DNA from: Bacteroidales bacterium UBA1184
Lineage (GTDB): Bacteria > Bacteroidota > Bacteroidia > Bacteroidales > ML635J-15
Assembly (NCBI GenBank): GCA_002310235.1
Contig: DBYO01000047.1
Location: 9,532 to 73,531, forward strand
Direction: 5' to 3'
Length of the DNA stretch: 64,000 nucleotides
Part shown: positions 18,859-27,971 of the stretch, piece by piece
How positions within the stretch are numbered: position 1 is the stretch's first letter
Layout of the letters: each line of letters opens with the position of its first letter
The notes under the pieces: model-generated
Databases searched by the model: none
Seen by the model: only the letters and a program-made list of their open reading frames with translations
Told to the model about the DNA's origin: nothing
Program-made: the position numbers and the translations under genes

Positions 18859-20796
18859 ATGAGAAAGATTTTATTTACAACAATCGCTGCGCTGACAATA
18901 AGTTTTTGCAGTTTTGCACAGATAACCTTGTGCGATAATCCTTGTGAGCCAGCAACCGATGGATTTTCTTCAAGTATAGTTCCGTATAGTCCTACGACAT
19001 TTCCAGATATGTATGTCGGTCAGGAAGTGGAACAATGCATAACTATTCAGTGCCCTTCCTCGGTGTTGGGAGTAACTTTAGATAGCATCTGGTTCAAGAA
19101 TCTTATTGAAGTACCCGAAGGATTGAGTTTTTGTATTAGCGACACTATGATTAGTGCGTTGGATTATTGTACTATCAGTCTTTATGGAACACCAACAAGG
19201 GCAGGTGACTATGAATTGAAGATGAGAGCCCATGTGTATGCCAGTGGTTGGGCAGCATTGGGAGCTGCAGCTGCAAATTCTCAAGTGGATACAGAAAACG
19301 GATATTCTATAGGTATTACTCTTACTGTTCACGAACAAGGTGCTGCTATTGCAAGTTTCACTACCGATCCTGAAGTAACATCTTCGTGGTCTAGCTCTTC
19401 GGTTAATATTACAGCTGGAGAAACAGTTACCTTTACTAGCACATGCAACGAAAATACCCACCATGTTGTATGGAATTTCCCTAGCGGAAATCCCGAATCT
19501 TCCACTGCTGAAGAGGTGACAGTTACATATATGACCGCTGGAAATTTTGTTGCAACACTTATTGCTTACAACGAAAATGAAACTTCAACTGATACTGCAA
19601 CTGTTAATATTTCTGTAAGTGCCGCTCCAGTGATTATCACAGTTGACTTTGAGGCCGACAATACTACTGTTTATACAGGTCAGGCTGTTAACTTTACCAA
19701 TCTCACAACTGCAACTCAGGCAGGAAGCGCCTACACAGGTAATTTGTACTACAGATGGACTTTCGATGCCGATGGTGGAGCGACTTCTATGCTTTCGGGT
19801 TCGAGCGACGAAAATCCTTCTTATACCTACAATACTGCAGGCGTATATTCTGTGAAACTGGCTGTTTCAACTTCGCAATATGGTGGAGTTTATACAACTA
19901 CAGATACTTTGGTAAAGCACGCGTATATAACCGTTGAAGACGATCCTTATGCAGTAACCGCTGATTTTGTTTCAGATCCTGCTGCCTCGGGTAACTACAC
20001 TCAGTCGATAACCATTGAGCAGGGACAAAGCGTAACTTACACAAGCACAAGTACAGGCGCAACTAGTCTTTCTTGGTTCTTCGAAGGTGGTTCTCCAGAA
20101 ACATCTACCGATGCCGAGGTCATTGTAACCTATAGCTCAACAGGATCATTCACAACAACACTAACCGCATATGGCGAGGGAGATAGGCAGGATACAAAAG
20201 ATATAACTGTTAATGTAAGCGAGCCTACTCCTGTTTTCAATGTCGATTTTGTTGCAGATGTTACCACTATCAATGTTGGTGAGACTGTAAACTTTACAAA
20301 CAATACAACTGTTACAGTTAATGGTGAATCTTACACAGGTACTGTCTATTATAAGTGGAATTTCAATGCCGACAATATGATAGGCGGATTGATTGGTAAC
20401 TATACTTCTACAGATTTCAATGCTTCGTACACCTACACAACTGCTGGCGTTTATAGTGTTTCACTTGCTGCTTCAGATTCCGAAATATCTTTATTTAATT
20501 CAGGAACAGTAGAAACAAAAGATGGTTACATAACTGTTACCGATCCAGTTTCTGTTGACGAGATTGCTATAAACGAAATTAGTGTTTATCCTAACCCGGC
20601 TAGCACATCAGTAAATATCGCCGCACAAGGTATGCAGAACATTACCATTATCGATATGACTGGTCGCGTGGTAATGACCAAGGATGTAAATTCAAACTTT
20701 GAGACAATTGACGTTGCTGATTTTGCAAAAGCCAACTATATGGTTAGAATTGCAACTGCCGATGGCGTTGTTGTAAAGAATATTGTTGTAGAATAG
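18859..20796 (+). CDS. Secreted PKD-repeat protein with T9SS type A sorting domain
   Basis: A 645-residue protein with a signal peptide (MRKILFTTIAALTISFCSFAQ). The N-terminal ~140 residues are unassigned. Four PKD-like immunoglobulin folds follow in an A-B-A-B order: A ~165-252 and ~366-449 (each with a GxPE-ST motif, as in SGNPESST and GGSPETST), B ~258-355 and ~461-560 (each with YTG-YY-W and SYTY-TAGVYSV). The C-terminus from ~574 is a T9SS type A sorting domain (ISVYPNPAS, ITIIDMTGRVV, YMVRI, VVKNIVVE). It is therefore predicted to be exported to the cell surface or medium, with a role in adhesion or binding. It is followed by a strong terminator. Confidence 0.85.
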   Translation: MRKILFTTIAALTISFCSFAQITLCDNPCEPATDGFSSSIVPYSPTTFPDMYVGQEVEQCITIQCPSSVLGVTLDSIWFKNLIEVPEGLSFCISDTMISALDYCTISLYGTPTRAGDYELKMRAHVYASGWAALGAAAANSQVDTENGYSIGITLTVHEQGAAIASFTTDPEVTSSWSSSSVNITAGETVTFTSTCNENTHHVVWNFPSGNPESSTAEEVTVTYMTAGNFVATLIAYNENETSTDTATVNISVSAAPVIITVDFEADNTTVYTGQAVNFTNLTTATQAGSAYTGNLYYRWTFDADGGATSMLSGSSDENPSYTYNTAGVYSVKLAVSTSQYGGVYTTTDTLVKHAYITVEDDPYAVTADFVSDPAASGNYTQSITIEQGQSVTYTSTSTGATSLSWFFEGGSPETSTDAEVIVTYSSTGSFTTTLTAYGEGDRQDTKDITVNVSEPTPVFNVDFVADVTTINVGETVNFTNNTTVTVNGESYTGTVYYKWNFNADNMIGGLIGNYTSTDFNASYTYTTAGVYSVSLAASDSEISLFNSGTVETKDGYITVTDPVSVDEIAINEISVYPNPASTSVNIAAQGMQNITIIDMTGRVVMTKDVNSNFETIDVADFAKANYMVRIATADGVVVKNIVVE

Positions 20797-20819
20797 ATAT
20801 TGTCATCTTTAATGATATA

Positions 20820-20845
20820 GGGCAGAATTGTTTCTGCCCTTTTTT
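20820..20845 (+). terminator. Intrinsic terminator after the PKD protein gene
   Basis: Perfect 8-bp stem GGGCAGAA / TTCTGCCC with loop TTGT, followed by six T. Confidence 0.9.
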
Positions 20846-20870
20846 ATTTGTTGCAGCGGTGAATTATGCT

Positions 20871-20878
20871 TAATTTTG
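20871..20878 (+). promoter_or_regulatory. Promoter -7 box for TPR lipoprotein and comEC
   Basis: TAATTTTG with TTTG at 20847-20850, 20 bases upstream; it fits both halves of the Bacteroidota consensus. ATG follows at 20898. Confidence 0.65.
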
Positions 20879-20897
20879 CATTTTCAAACTTATTGTA

Positions 20898-21440
20898 ATG
20901 AAAATTAACCTAATGAAAAACGGATTGGTATTGATGCTTGCGTTTATTGCTTTGGGTGTAGTAAGCTGTAAGCACGAAAAAACTGAGCAGGAAAAGTCGT
21001 ACGATGAAATTACTGCAAAGGAAACAGAATTGTACAAGGACAAAACCGAAGCTATCGACAAAGATAGGGCTATCGAAATGGTTCGACTGTATGTTTCATA
21101 TGTCGATAGTTATCCTGAAGACAGCCTTGCTGCAGAATATCTTTTCCGGGCAGCCGAAATAAGTGAAAACGCCAACCAACCCAACAATGCTGTAACTTAT
21201 CTTACAAGGATTGAGGAGAATTATAAGGATTACAAAAATTATCCTGTTTGCATATTCAAAAAGGCGTACATTTACGAGAACCATTTGAAAAACTTGGATA
21301 AGGCTCGCGAATATTATGAGAAGTTCGTTGCCGACTATCCTGATCACGAACTAGTAGAGTCTGCAAATTCTTCTTTGATGTTTCTTGGAATGTCGGATGA
21401 AGAATTGATAAGAGTGCTTGAAAAATTAAGCAAAGAATGA
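20898..21440 (+). CDS. TPR-repeat lipoprotein
   Basis: A 180-residue protein with a lipoprotein signal (LGVVSC, C25). A charged helix follows, then TPR-like helical pairs (DSLAAEYLFRAAEISENANQ; AVTYLTRIEENY; KAYIYENHLKNLDKAREYY), ending SDEELIRVLEKLSKE. TPRs mediate protein contacts; the arrangement resembles BamD/YbgF-like periplasmic scaffolds, but length and context do not allow a specific call. Its stop overlaps the comEC start by ATGA, so the two are translationally coupled. Confidence 0.75.
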   Translation: MKINLMKNGLVLMLAFIALGVVSCKHEKTEQEKSYDEITAKETELYKDKTEAIDKDRAIEMVRLYVSYVDSYPEDSLAAEYLFRAAEISENANQPNNAVTYLTRIEENYKDYKNYPVCIFKKAYIYENHLKNLDKAREYYEKFVADYPDHELVESANSSLMFLGMSDEELIRVLEKLSKE

Positions 21441-23569
21441 CATTCTCCTTTGCGGAAGAAATAAGGCGTTACCCATTTATAAGGCTGACAATTCCTATGG
21501 CCTTGGGAATTGTGCTGGCATTATTATTGCCAATACCACAATGGTTGGGTTGGTCTCTGTTTGGCGTTTCTTCTATATGTTTTATCATATTCAAGATGAT
21601 TCCAAAATATAGCCTAATGCTTGCCGTGGGCATTTCCGTCAATGTTTTTATTTTTGCATCGGGTATGCTTCTTACTTCGTTTAATGTTGAAAACGAGGCA
21701 AAAGATACGCTTGCTGGTTATAAAGGTTTTGTGATAGGTGAGATTGCTGATGATCCTAAAATAAAGGAAAGTAATGTATCGTTAGAAATAAACGTTTCGG
21801 CTATACGCGATGGCGATGAATGGATAGAAACATCTGGTCGCACACTATTATATCTGGAAAAGGATTCTGCATCGGTGCTTCTGCGTACTGGCGATAGGAT
21901 AGTTTTCAGTCCCGAGCTTTCGGGGATCGAAAACAAGGGCAATCCGGAGGAGTTTGACTATCGCAAATACCTTGCCTACAACATGATTTTCAGTTCCGAC
22001 TATCTTGCTGGTGACGATTGGCGTCTTGTCGATGACGAGGCAGTGGGCTTTCGTTCCAAGTTGTCGCGTTTGCGTATGAAACTTGTTGGTTTGTTGCGCG
22101 ATTTTGGCTTGTCGGACGATGAGGTGGCTGTGATGTCGGCCATGACAATGGGCTATAGCGACATCCTTAGCGATGAAATCCGCCACGCTTATTCGTCGGC
22201 TGGTGCAATGCATATCTTGGCGGTTTCGGGATTGCATGTGGGAATAATATATGGTATCATTGTCTTTTTGCTTTCGTTTATCAGGAACGACAAACTTACA
22301 TGGTTGAAAGTTGTGCTTACTGTATCGCTCATCTGGTTGTATGCATTGTTTACTGGCTTGTCACCATCGGTGACAAGAGCTTCGCTCATGTTTTCAATAA
22401 TGGCATTGGGTAAGTTGCAGAAAAATAGCCCAGGTTCGCTTAATGCAGTGTTCGCCAGCATGTTCATACTGCTTTTAATAAATCCATATAACCTTGCCAA
22501 TATCGGTTTTCAACTTTCGTATTCGGCGGTAATCGGTATTATCGTATTGCAACCAAAGTTGTATGCGATTTTTGAAATTAGGAACAAGTTGCTTGATTGG
22601 ATATGGTCGCTCACAACGGTTTCTGTGGCGGCACAACTAGCCACAGCACCCCTTTGTTTCTATTATTTTCATCAGTTCTCCAATTACTTCCTGCTCACTA
22701 ATTATGTAATGATTCCAATATCGACTATTGCAATATGGACTTGCTTCATTTTCTTTGCCGTGTCGTGGATTCCATACGTTTCTACAGCGGTAGCATACTG
22801 CTTGTCGTGGGTTGCAAAAGCCATGAATTTTGCTTGCCTGTCGATAGAGAACCTTCCGTTATCCACAACGCAGAATATTTATATGGATGCTCCGCAAATG
22901 CTTTTGCTTTATGCTGCGATAACAATGTTCGTGGTATTCTTTTTCTTCACGAAACGATATAAGCATTTGCTTGCCGCTATGACAATATGCGTGGTTTTGG
23001 CAGCGACCGACTTGTGGCAGTCCATTGAAGCCAGTTCGCATAAAACTTTAGTGGTTTATAATATCAATAAGACCACTGCAATAAACATTATCGACGGCAC
23101 CGACAACATAATGTTTGCAAATCTCGATTCGGTGCAGCCCGAGAAGATTGAGTTTACCGCTAAGAATAACTGGTTGAAAAAGGGCCTCGACCGAGAAAAG
23201 TATGTGAACTTGTCGTCGGGAAAGGATAATTTGCTTTCGACTATTACCACAATCGACAACCGCAAGGTGTTTTTCAAGCATAAGTTCATAGATTACGATG
23301 GACTAAGGCTTTATGTGCTTGATGACAACTTTATGCCGATTGAAGATGATAGTTTCGGAAAAGTTGATGTCGATTATGTTGTTTTGGCTGATAGTCCGCA
23401 GGTTACGCTTGAGGAGGTCGCAGAATATTTCAATTTCAAAAAGATAATTGTGGCAAGCTCAAATAGCATGTCGAGGTGTGAGGCATGGGCAGCCGAAAAT
23501 TCGATGTCGGAATTTGAGATTCATGATGTTAGAAAGGATGGCGCGTTTATTGTCACAATCGATGGTTAA
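21437..23569 (+). CDS. comEC: ComEC/Rec2-family DNA-uptake channel protein
   Basis: A 710-residue membrane protein. Hydrophobic helices at the N-terminus are followed by a DUF4131-like soluble domain (~residues 90-195). The Competence domain comes next, with HILAVSGLHVGI around residue 260 and TGLSPSVTRAS around 310, the diagnostic motifs. The last ~190 residues are soluble, but I do not see the HxHxDH metallo-beta-lactamase motif found in many homologues. The protein should move single-stranded DNA across the inner membrane during natural transformation. It is coupled to the TPR lipoprotein gene by ATGA overlap. Confidence 0.9.
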   Translation: MTFSFAEEIRRYPFIRLTIPMALGIVLALLLPIPQWLGWSLFGVSSICFIIFKMIPKYSLMLAVGISVNVFIFASGMLLTSFNVENEAKDTLAGYKGFVIGEIADDPKIKESNVSLEINVSAIRDGDEWIETSGRTLLYLEKDSASVLLRTGDRIVFSPELSGIENKGNPEEFDYRKYLAYNMIFSSDYLAGDDWRLVDDEAVGFRSKLSRLRMKLVGLLRDFGLSDDEVAVMSAMTMGYSDILSDEIRHAYSSAGAMHILAVSGLHVGIIYGIIVFLLSFIRNDKLTWLKVVLTVSLIWLYALFTGLSPSVTRASLMFSIMALGKLQKNSPGSLNAVFASMFILLLINPYNLANIGFQLSYSAVIGIIVLQPKLYAIFEIRNKLLDWIWSLTTVSVAAQLATAPLCFYYFHQFSNYFLLTNYVMIPISTIAIWTCFIFFAVSWIPYVSTAVAYCLSWVAKAMNFACLSIENLPLSTTQNIYMDAPQMLLLYAAITMFVVFFFFTKRYKHLLAAMTICVVLAATDLWQSIEASSHKTLVVYNINKTTAINIIDGTDNIMFANLDSVQPEKIEFTAKNNWLKKGLDREKYVNLSSGKDNLLSTITTIDNRKVFFKHKFIDYDGLRLYVLDDNFMPIEDDSFGKVDVDYVVLADSPQVTLEEVAEYFNFKKIIVASSNSMSRCEAWAAENSMSEFEIHDVRKDGAFIVTIDG

Positions 23570-23612
23570 TATTTTTTTTATTCAAGAAACAAATTGATAT
23601 AATCAATTGTAG

Positions 23613-23620
23613 TATTTTTG
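23613..23620 (+). promoter_or_regulatory. Promoter -7 box for barrel gene at 23681
   Basis: TATTTTTG, with a TTG at 23594-23596 upstream. The leader of ~55 bases starts with a weak AACAT/ATGTT stem (23627-23646). Confidence 0.5.
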
Positions 23621-23680
23621 GCGCCTAACATTCTGGAGAGGATGTTGTGTTTTATTAGTATTAATTAAAAAACAAAGACT

Positions 23681-24241
23681 ATGAAGAAATTATTAGTTAT
23701 TATGGTTGCTGCTGTAGCTTTGGCATTCGGCTCGGTTCAGCAGGCAAGTGCACAGAACGACAATGGTGGTCTCGGTGTGAGATTAGGTGGCGGTGACCTT
23801 TTGGGTGCCGAAGTTTCCTATTTGACAAAAGTTGATGCCGACAATAGGTGGGAACTTGACCTTGGCGTTGGTGATTTTAGGTATTGGCATACCGATAATG
23901 CCGGTGTTGATCATTTGCGTCATGGCTTGTTTTTAGGCTTTACTGGTTCATATCAGTGGCACTGGAACATAGTATCGGGCTTCAACTGGTTTGTTGGTCC
24001 TGCTGCTCAGGTAAACACTTTGCTTGCAGATTCTGACCATACTGACATTTCTTTAGGTGTAGGTGCACAGATCGGTCTTGAATATGATTTCTTGACAGAC
24101 CTTGATGTTCCATTACAATTAAGCTTGGATTTAAGACCAATGGCACATTTTTATTTGTTAGGACATTACAAACCAGCAAACGATTTATATCAATACTTCG
24201 GCTGGGGTGTTGCTCTTGGTGTAAGATACATTTTCCACTGA
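23681..24241 (+). CDS. Small outer-membrane beta-barrel-like protein
   Basis: A 186-residue protein with a signal peptide (MKKLLVIMVAAVALAFGSVQQASAQ). Strands follow with glycine-aromatic patterning (GGLGVRLGGGDLLGAEVSYL, WELDLGVGDFRYW, GWGVALGVRYIFH), as in 8-strand OmpW/OmpX-like barrels. It belongs to no family I can name with confidence. It has its own promoter and terminator, so it is monocistronic. Confidence 0.7.
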   Translation: MKKLLVIMVAAVALAFGSVQQASAQNDNGGLGVRLGGGDLLGAEVSYLTKVDADNRWELDLGVGDFRYWHTDNAGVDHLRHGLFLGFTGSYQWHWNIVSGFNWFVGPAAQVNTLLADSDHTDISLGVGAQIGLEYDFLTDLDVPLQLSLDLRPMAHFYLLGHYKPANDLYQYFGWGVALGVRYIFH

Positions 24242-24260
24242 TAATTGGTTGATGAATAAT

Positions 24261-24289
24261 AAAAAAGCGGGCAAACACCCGCTTTTTTT
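24261..24289. terminator. Bidirectional intrinsic terminator
   Basis: AAAAAAGCGGG / CCCGCTTTTTT stem (24261-24271 / 24278-24288) between convergent genes; the A-run and T-run let it serve both strands. Confidence 0.88.
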
Positions 24290-24302
24290 GTATCTTGATT
24301 GT

Positions 24303-25724
24303 TTATTTTTTCTTCCTGTTTTCGAGTATTTTGAAAAGGTATTTCTCGATGTTTTCTGACGGTGATGGAGCTGGCGACATTACAAGCATTCCGTAAGGAT
24401 CGATAAGATAATATGTTGGGAAGGCTGTCACCTTATAGTCCGACAGCACCTTGTCGTTTGCTTTTGCGAATAGGAATGTCCAATTTAGCGACTTGTCGGA
24501 TATGAATTTCTTTGCTTTCTCCTTGTCGGTGTCGGTAAGTATAGTGACAAACAGGCACAATCCTTTGTATCTGTTGTAAATGCGTTTCAGAACATCAAAT
24601 TCTGCCGCCGACGAGTACGACTGAGTATTTGCAAACTGAAGGTATAGGTACTTTCCTCTGAAATCTTCGAGCGATATCATATTGTCTGAAGTGTCGGGTA
24701 GTTCGAATGGCAGTGCTACAGTGCCTTTTGCCATCGTGAGCGAGTTGTCGGCAATGTTTTGTGCAATCTGCTGGTGAATGGGATATTCTGTTGTAATGTA
24801 CAGCGAGTCGAGGGTGAGTAATAATGGTAGCCATTGCAGGTTGTCGTTTGCAAAGGCATCGTTTATTCCCTTTAGCATTACAAGTTCACGGAATTGCTTG
24901 CGCTTGTGTTTTGGGTCCGAGCCTATTAGTCTGTGTAGCAACGATATACTATGTCCGTATGTAATTACTCTGTACAAATCGGCTCCGCCAGGCGAAACCA
25001 GATAGTTGTCGAAATAATTGTGGTAAATGGAATTGAAAAGGTCCATATATGCCGGATTGTCGTATAGTATGTCCTTGTTTGAGTAATAAGAATACACCAG
25101 AGCCGACTCATACTCGCTTTTGGTAACCATGTTTTTGAGAGCTGCTATACGGTAGCGACGGTATTGCTGGAAATATTGGTTGTTGTATTTTTTGTAGCGG
25201 GCGTTTATGTTGTTTATGAAAGTATCGACATCCGACTGAAGTCCTTTGATGTAAAGTTCGTCAAGTTTTAGGTCAAAGTATCGGTTGTAGTAGTAGTCGA
25301 AATCCATTATTAGGTAGTTGAGGTCGGTGTTTTTCATGCCTTTTATGCCAAGTTGCATTTCTGTAGGTTGAAAATATGGATTGAAAAGGTCTCCGTCGGA
25401 TTTGTCAACGTATTCGGGTAGAATAATTTCGTAGTTGCAGTCGGGTTCGGCGTAGAAATATACGTAATATATCCCAAACTCGGCAAAAATGTAAGTTGTC
25501 CTATCTATTCCGAAGGCGGCTTCAAAGTTTCCTTCCTCGTCCATCTTAAGTCTGAATACTTCCTCCTTTATGTACGTTATCCTATCTTGGTAACGGTAGA
25601 ATATAAGTTCGCTGTTGGCATATTCTTTTGCTGTGCCAAAAACACGTGTGGCATAGGCAGTTGAAACGACCGACGCCATCAAGCAAAGTGTACACAACAG
25701 GGTTCTCTTTAAACGATTAAGCAT
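24303..25724 (-). CDS. Exported thioredoxin-fold protein lacking the CxxC motif
   Basis: A 473-residue protein from the ATG at 25724-25722; a longer frame from TTG 25748 begins inside the promoter box and is rejected. It has a signal peptide (LLCTLCLMASVVSTAYA), a DUF4369-like N-terminal beta domain and a helical middle rich in Tyr. The C-terminal TlpA-like domain (~residues 330-470) has the cis-proline loop FPTYYLIDPYG, but the active-site position reads NTQSYSSAAEF with no cysteine. TlpA/ResA relatives are disulfide reductases; this one cannot be by that mechanism. It probably has a binding or structural role in the periplasm. Confidence 0.75.
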   Translation of the reverse strand: MLNRLKRTLLCTLCLMASVVSTAYATRVFGTAKEYANSELIFYRYQDRITYIKEEVFRLKMDEEGNFEAAFGIDRTTYIFAEFGIYYVYFYAEPDCNYEIILPEYVDKSDGDLFNPYFQPTEMQLGIKGMKNTDLNYLIMDFDYYYNRYFDLKLDELYIKGLQSDVDTFINNINARYKKYNNQYFQQYRRYRIAALKNMVTKSEYESALVYSYYSNKDILYDNPAYMDLFNSIYHNYFDNYLVSPGGADLYRVITYGHSISLLHRLIGSDPKHKRKQFRELVMLKGINDAFANDNLQWLPLLLTLDSLYITTEYPIHQQIAQNIADNSLTMAKGTVALPFELPDTSDNMISLEDFRGKYLYLQFANTQSYSSAAEFDVLKRIYNRYKGLCLFVTILTDTDKEKAKKFISDKSLNWTFLFAKANDKVLSDYKVTAFPTYYLIDPYGMLVMSPAPSPSENIEKYLFKILENRKKK

Positions 25725-25745
25725 ATTATTATGTTTTTCGGTCTG

Positions 25746-25753
25746 CAAATATA
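25746..25753 (-). promoter_or_regulatory. Promoter -7 box for the thioredoxin-fold gene
   Basis: On the minus strand TATATTTG, about 21 bases before the ATG at 25724. It fixes that start. Confidence 0.6.
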
Positions 25754-25870
25754 GTTTTTATATGTAAAATCCCCAATGCCGCATATCTAAACTTATGAAA
25801 CATCAGATGTTGTTAAAACGGATTTGTGTGAAAAATATTACATACTCAATGCTTTTTGCCGTGCAAACAT

Positions 25871-25878
25871 TATCTTTG
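25871..25878 (+). promoter_or_regulatory. Promoter -7 box for GNAT gene
   Basis: TATCTTTG, 20 bases before ATG 25899. Confidence 0.55.
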
Positions 25879-25898
25879 CATTGTTTACAGGATAGTTT

Positions 25899-26468
25899 AT
25901 GACAAAAATCACAATAAGACCAGCAACCGAATCCGATGCTGCCCTAATTGCCCGATGTGTTCTTGCTGCAATGGAAATACTTGATATCGATGCATCTGTT
26001 CCGTCCGACATGAAGCCTTCTGTTGAAAATCTCGAGGTCGCAGCTCTTGACAATACGCGCCTTTATAGCTTTGCAAACAGTATAGTCGCCGAAGCCGATG
26101 GGGAGTCGGTCGGATGTATAATATCTTATGATGGCGCTAATTATGCCTCGTTGCGTCGGCGTACTTTCGACATCCTATACGAGGAAAGCGGTCTCGACTT
26201 GAGAGGTAATCCAATGGAAACTGTTCCTGGAGAATATTATCTCGACTGCATGGCGCTTAAAAGCAACAGCCGGGGAAAAGGCATTGGGCTTCTTTTGATG
26301 AGAGCAGCTATGGAGAAAGGGAAAGCTTTGGGAATTAATCATTTTACACTATTGGAGGAAAAGTCGCACAATAGTCTGATGGAATATTATTCTCGGCTCG
26401 GCTTTGTTCCGAAGGATGAATTTTTTGCCTTCGGTTCAAAATATGTGAAGATGTTGTGTGAGTTTTGA
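25899..26468 (+). CDS. GNAT-family N-acetyltransferase
   Basis: A 189-residue protein beginning ITIRPATESDAALIARC, the standard first strand and helix of the GNAT fold. The acetyl-CoA pyrophosphate loop is visible as LKSNSRGKGIGLLLMRAAM (~residues 120-138; the R/Q-x-x-G-x-G/A pattern reads RGKGIG). A final strand has YYSRLGFVPKDEF. The substrate cannot be predicted. It has its own promoter, and the next gene also has one. Confidence 0.88.
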   Translation: MTKITIRPATESDAALIARCVLAAMEILDIDASVPSDMKPSVENLEVAALDNTRLYSFANSIVAEADGESVGCIISYDGANYASLRRRTFDILYEESGLDLRGNPMETVPGEYYLDCMALKSNSRGKGIGLLLMRAAMEKGKALGINHFTLLEEKSHNSLMEYYSRLGFVPKDEFFAFGSKYVKMLCEF

Positions 26469-26480
26469 TTTGTAATTTCT

Positions 26481-26488
26481 TACCTTTG
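26481..26488 (+). promoter_or_regulatory. Promoter -7 box for exonuclease III gene
   Basis: TACCTTTG, giving a leader of ~50 bases before ATG 26546. It excludes the in-frame start at 26465. Confidence 0.5.
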
Positions 26489-26545
26489 TGCAATCGTAAT
26501 CTTCAAATTATCAAATCTTCGAACTTTAAACATATTATAATAGGT

Positions 26546-27307
26546 ATGAAAATAATAACATTCAATCTCAACGGTATCCGTTCTGCGATATCGAAAGGGT
26601 TGTACGAATGGGTAGAGACCCAGTCTCCAGATGTGTTGTGCGTGCAAGAAACAAAGGCTCAGCCAGATCAGATAGATGTTTTGAAATTCAAGGAGATGGG
26701 ATATAATTCTTATGTTTTTTCTGCTGAAAAGAAAGGCTATAGTGGAGTAGCAATCTTTACTAAAAAGGAACCAGACTTTGTTAAGGCTGGCATTGGCATC
26801 CCTGAATTTGATGCAGAGGGAAGACTTTTGCGTGTTGACCTTGGAGATATTACAGTTATCGATTCGTATTTCCCGTCGGGAACCATGGGAGATGTACGTC
26901 AGGATGTGAAGATGAAGTACCTTGATGCCGTGCAGGAGTTTATAAATAAGCTGAAGAAAGAACGCCCCAACATAATCCTTGCTGGCGACTACAATATCTG
27001 TCACAAGGAAATAGATATTAGCAATCCACAGAACAAAAAGGGCGTTTCGGGATTCTTGCCCGAGGAACGTGAGTGGATAACCAATTTCCTTGCCAGTGGT
27101 TTTGTAGATTCGTTGCGTGTTTTCAATACCGAAGCCGAACAATATACCTGGTGGAGTTACCGCAGTGGAGCAAAGGCAAAGAATCTCGGCTGGCGTATCG
27201 ACTACCAGATGGTTTCGGATCCGTTGGCATCGAGACTGAAGTCTGCAAAAATTTTCCCCGAAGTACAAATGTCAGATCATTGTCCCTATCAAATAGAAAT
27301 TGATTAA
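26546..27307 (+). CDS. xth: Exodeoxyribonuclease III (AP endonuclease)
   Basis: A 253-residue protein from ATG 26546 (MKIITFNLNGIRSA); 27 upstream in-frame codons are not protein-like. EEP-fold motifs are all present: NLNGIR with the catalytic Asn; CVQETKAQ with the metal Glu; DSYFPSG; GDYNICH with the Asp-Asn pair; TWWSYR; WRIDYQMVS; and the final SDHCP with catalytic Asp-His. It cleaves at abasic sites and digests 3' ends in base excision repair. The length fits the family. Confidence 0.96.
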   Translation: MKIITFNLNGIRSAISKGLYEWVETQSPDVLCVQETKAQPDQIDVLKFKEMGYNSYVFSAEKKGYSGVAIFTKKEPDFVKAGIGIPEFDAEGRLLRVDLGDITVIDSYFPSGTMGDVRQDVKMKYLDAVQEFINKLKKERPNIILAGDYNICHKEIDISNPQNKKGVSGFLPEEREWITNFLASGFVDSLRVFNTEAEQYTWWSYRSGAKAKNLGWRIDYQMVSDPLASRLKSAKIFPEVQMSDHCPYQIEID

Positions 27308-27362
27308 AAAGAACCGTTATCTGAACCTATCGGAAGGCAGGAGTTTTCATACTTATAATAAT

Positions 27363-27968
27363 ATGTCATTATCCTTGTTATCGCGATTTCCCAATCCGTT
27401 CCTCAAAGGACTACGGAGGATAAAGAATGCTGGCAAGGTCATATACATTACATTCGACGACGGACCTGCTTCTGGAAACACCGAACAAATATTGGAAATC
27501 CTTGGCAGATATTCCGTAAAGGCCACTTTTTTCTGCAGTGGAAAAAATGCCGACGAAAATCCCGATCTGCTGAAGAAAATAGTCGATGAGGGACATATTA
27601 TCGGTTATCATTCTTATTCTCACAAGGATATTCTGAAGTCAAAACCTTCGGAATGGCTTGCCGATGTGGAGCGGAAGTCAGTTGTATCGGATGTTAAATT
27701 GTTTCGTCCGCCGTACGGACGCATTTTGTTCCGTCATTACTGCAGGCTGAAGCAGAAATATAAGTTTGTGTTTTGGGATGTCATGTCGTATGACTATGAT
27801 GTTAGAAGGTCTCCAGAATCAATCATGTCGCTGTTGGAAAAGTCGGTGCGCGAAGGTTCGGTAGTAGTTTTCCACGACAAGAAAAAATGTAAGGACAACA
27901 CCTTGGCTGTATTGCCGCAGTTTATCGAATTGATGAAATCGAAGGGATATTCGTTTGGTATTCTGTAG
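27363..27968 (+). CDS. Polysaccharide deacetylase (NodB-homology)
   Basis: A 201-residue protein from ATG 27363; an alternative TTG start at 27300 overlaps the xth stop and would add 21 residues. Carbohydrate esterase 4 motifs are intact: TFDDGP (motif 1, catalytic base and metal Asp), HSYSH (motif 2, metal His pair), RPPYG (motif 3), a tryptophan motif in FWDVMSYDYD, and VVFHD (motif 5). There is no clear signal peptide, unlike many peptidoglycan deacetylases; the N-terminal LSLLSRFPNPFLKGL segment may associate with membrane. It removes N-acetyl groups from an amino-sugar polymer; the substrate is unknown. It is followed directly by an 8-bp-period repeat array. Confidence 0.88.
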   Translation: MSLSLLSRFPNPFLKGLRRIKNAGKVIYITFDDGPASGNTEQILEILGRYSVKATFFCSGKNADENPDLLKKIVDEGHIIGYHSYSHKDILKSKPSEWLADVERKSVVSDVKLFRPPYGRILFRHYCRLKQKYKFVFWDVMSYDYDVRRSPESIMSLLEKSVREGSVVVFHDKKKCKDNTLAVLPQFIELMKSKGYSFGIL

Positions 27969-27971
27969 GCG

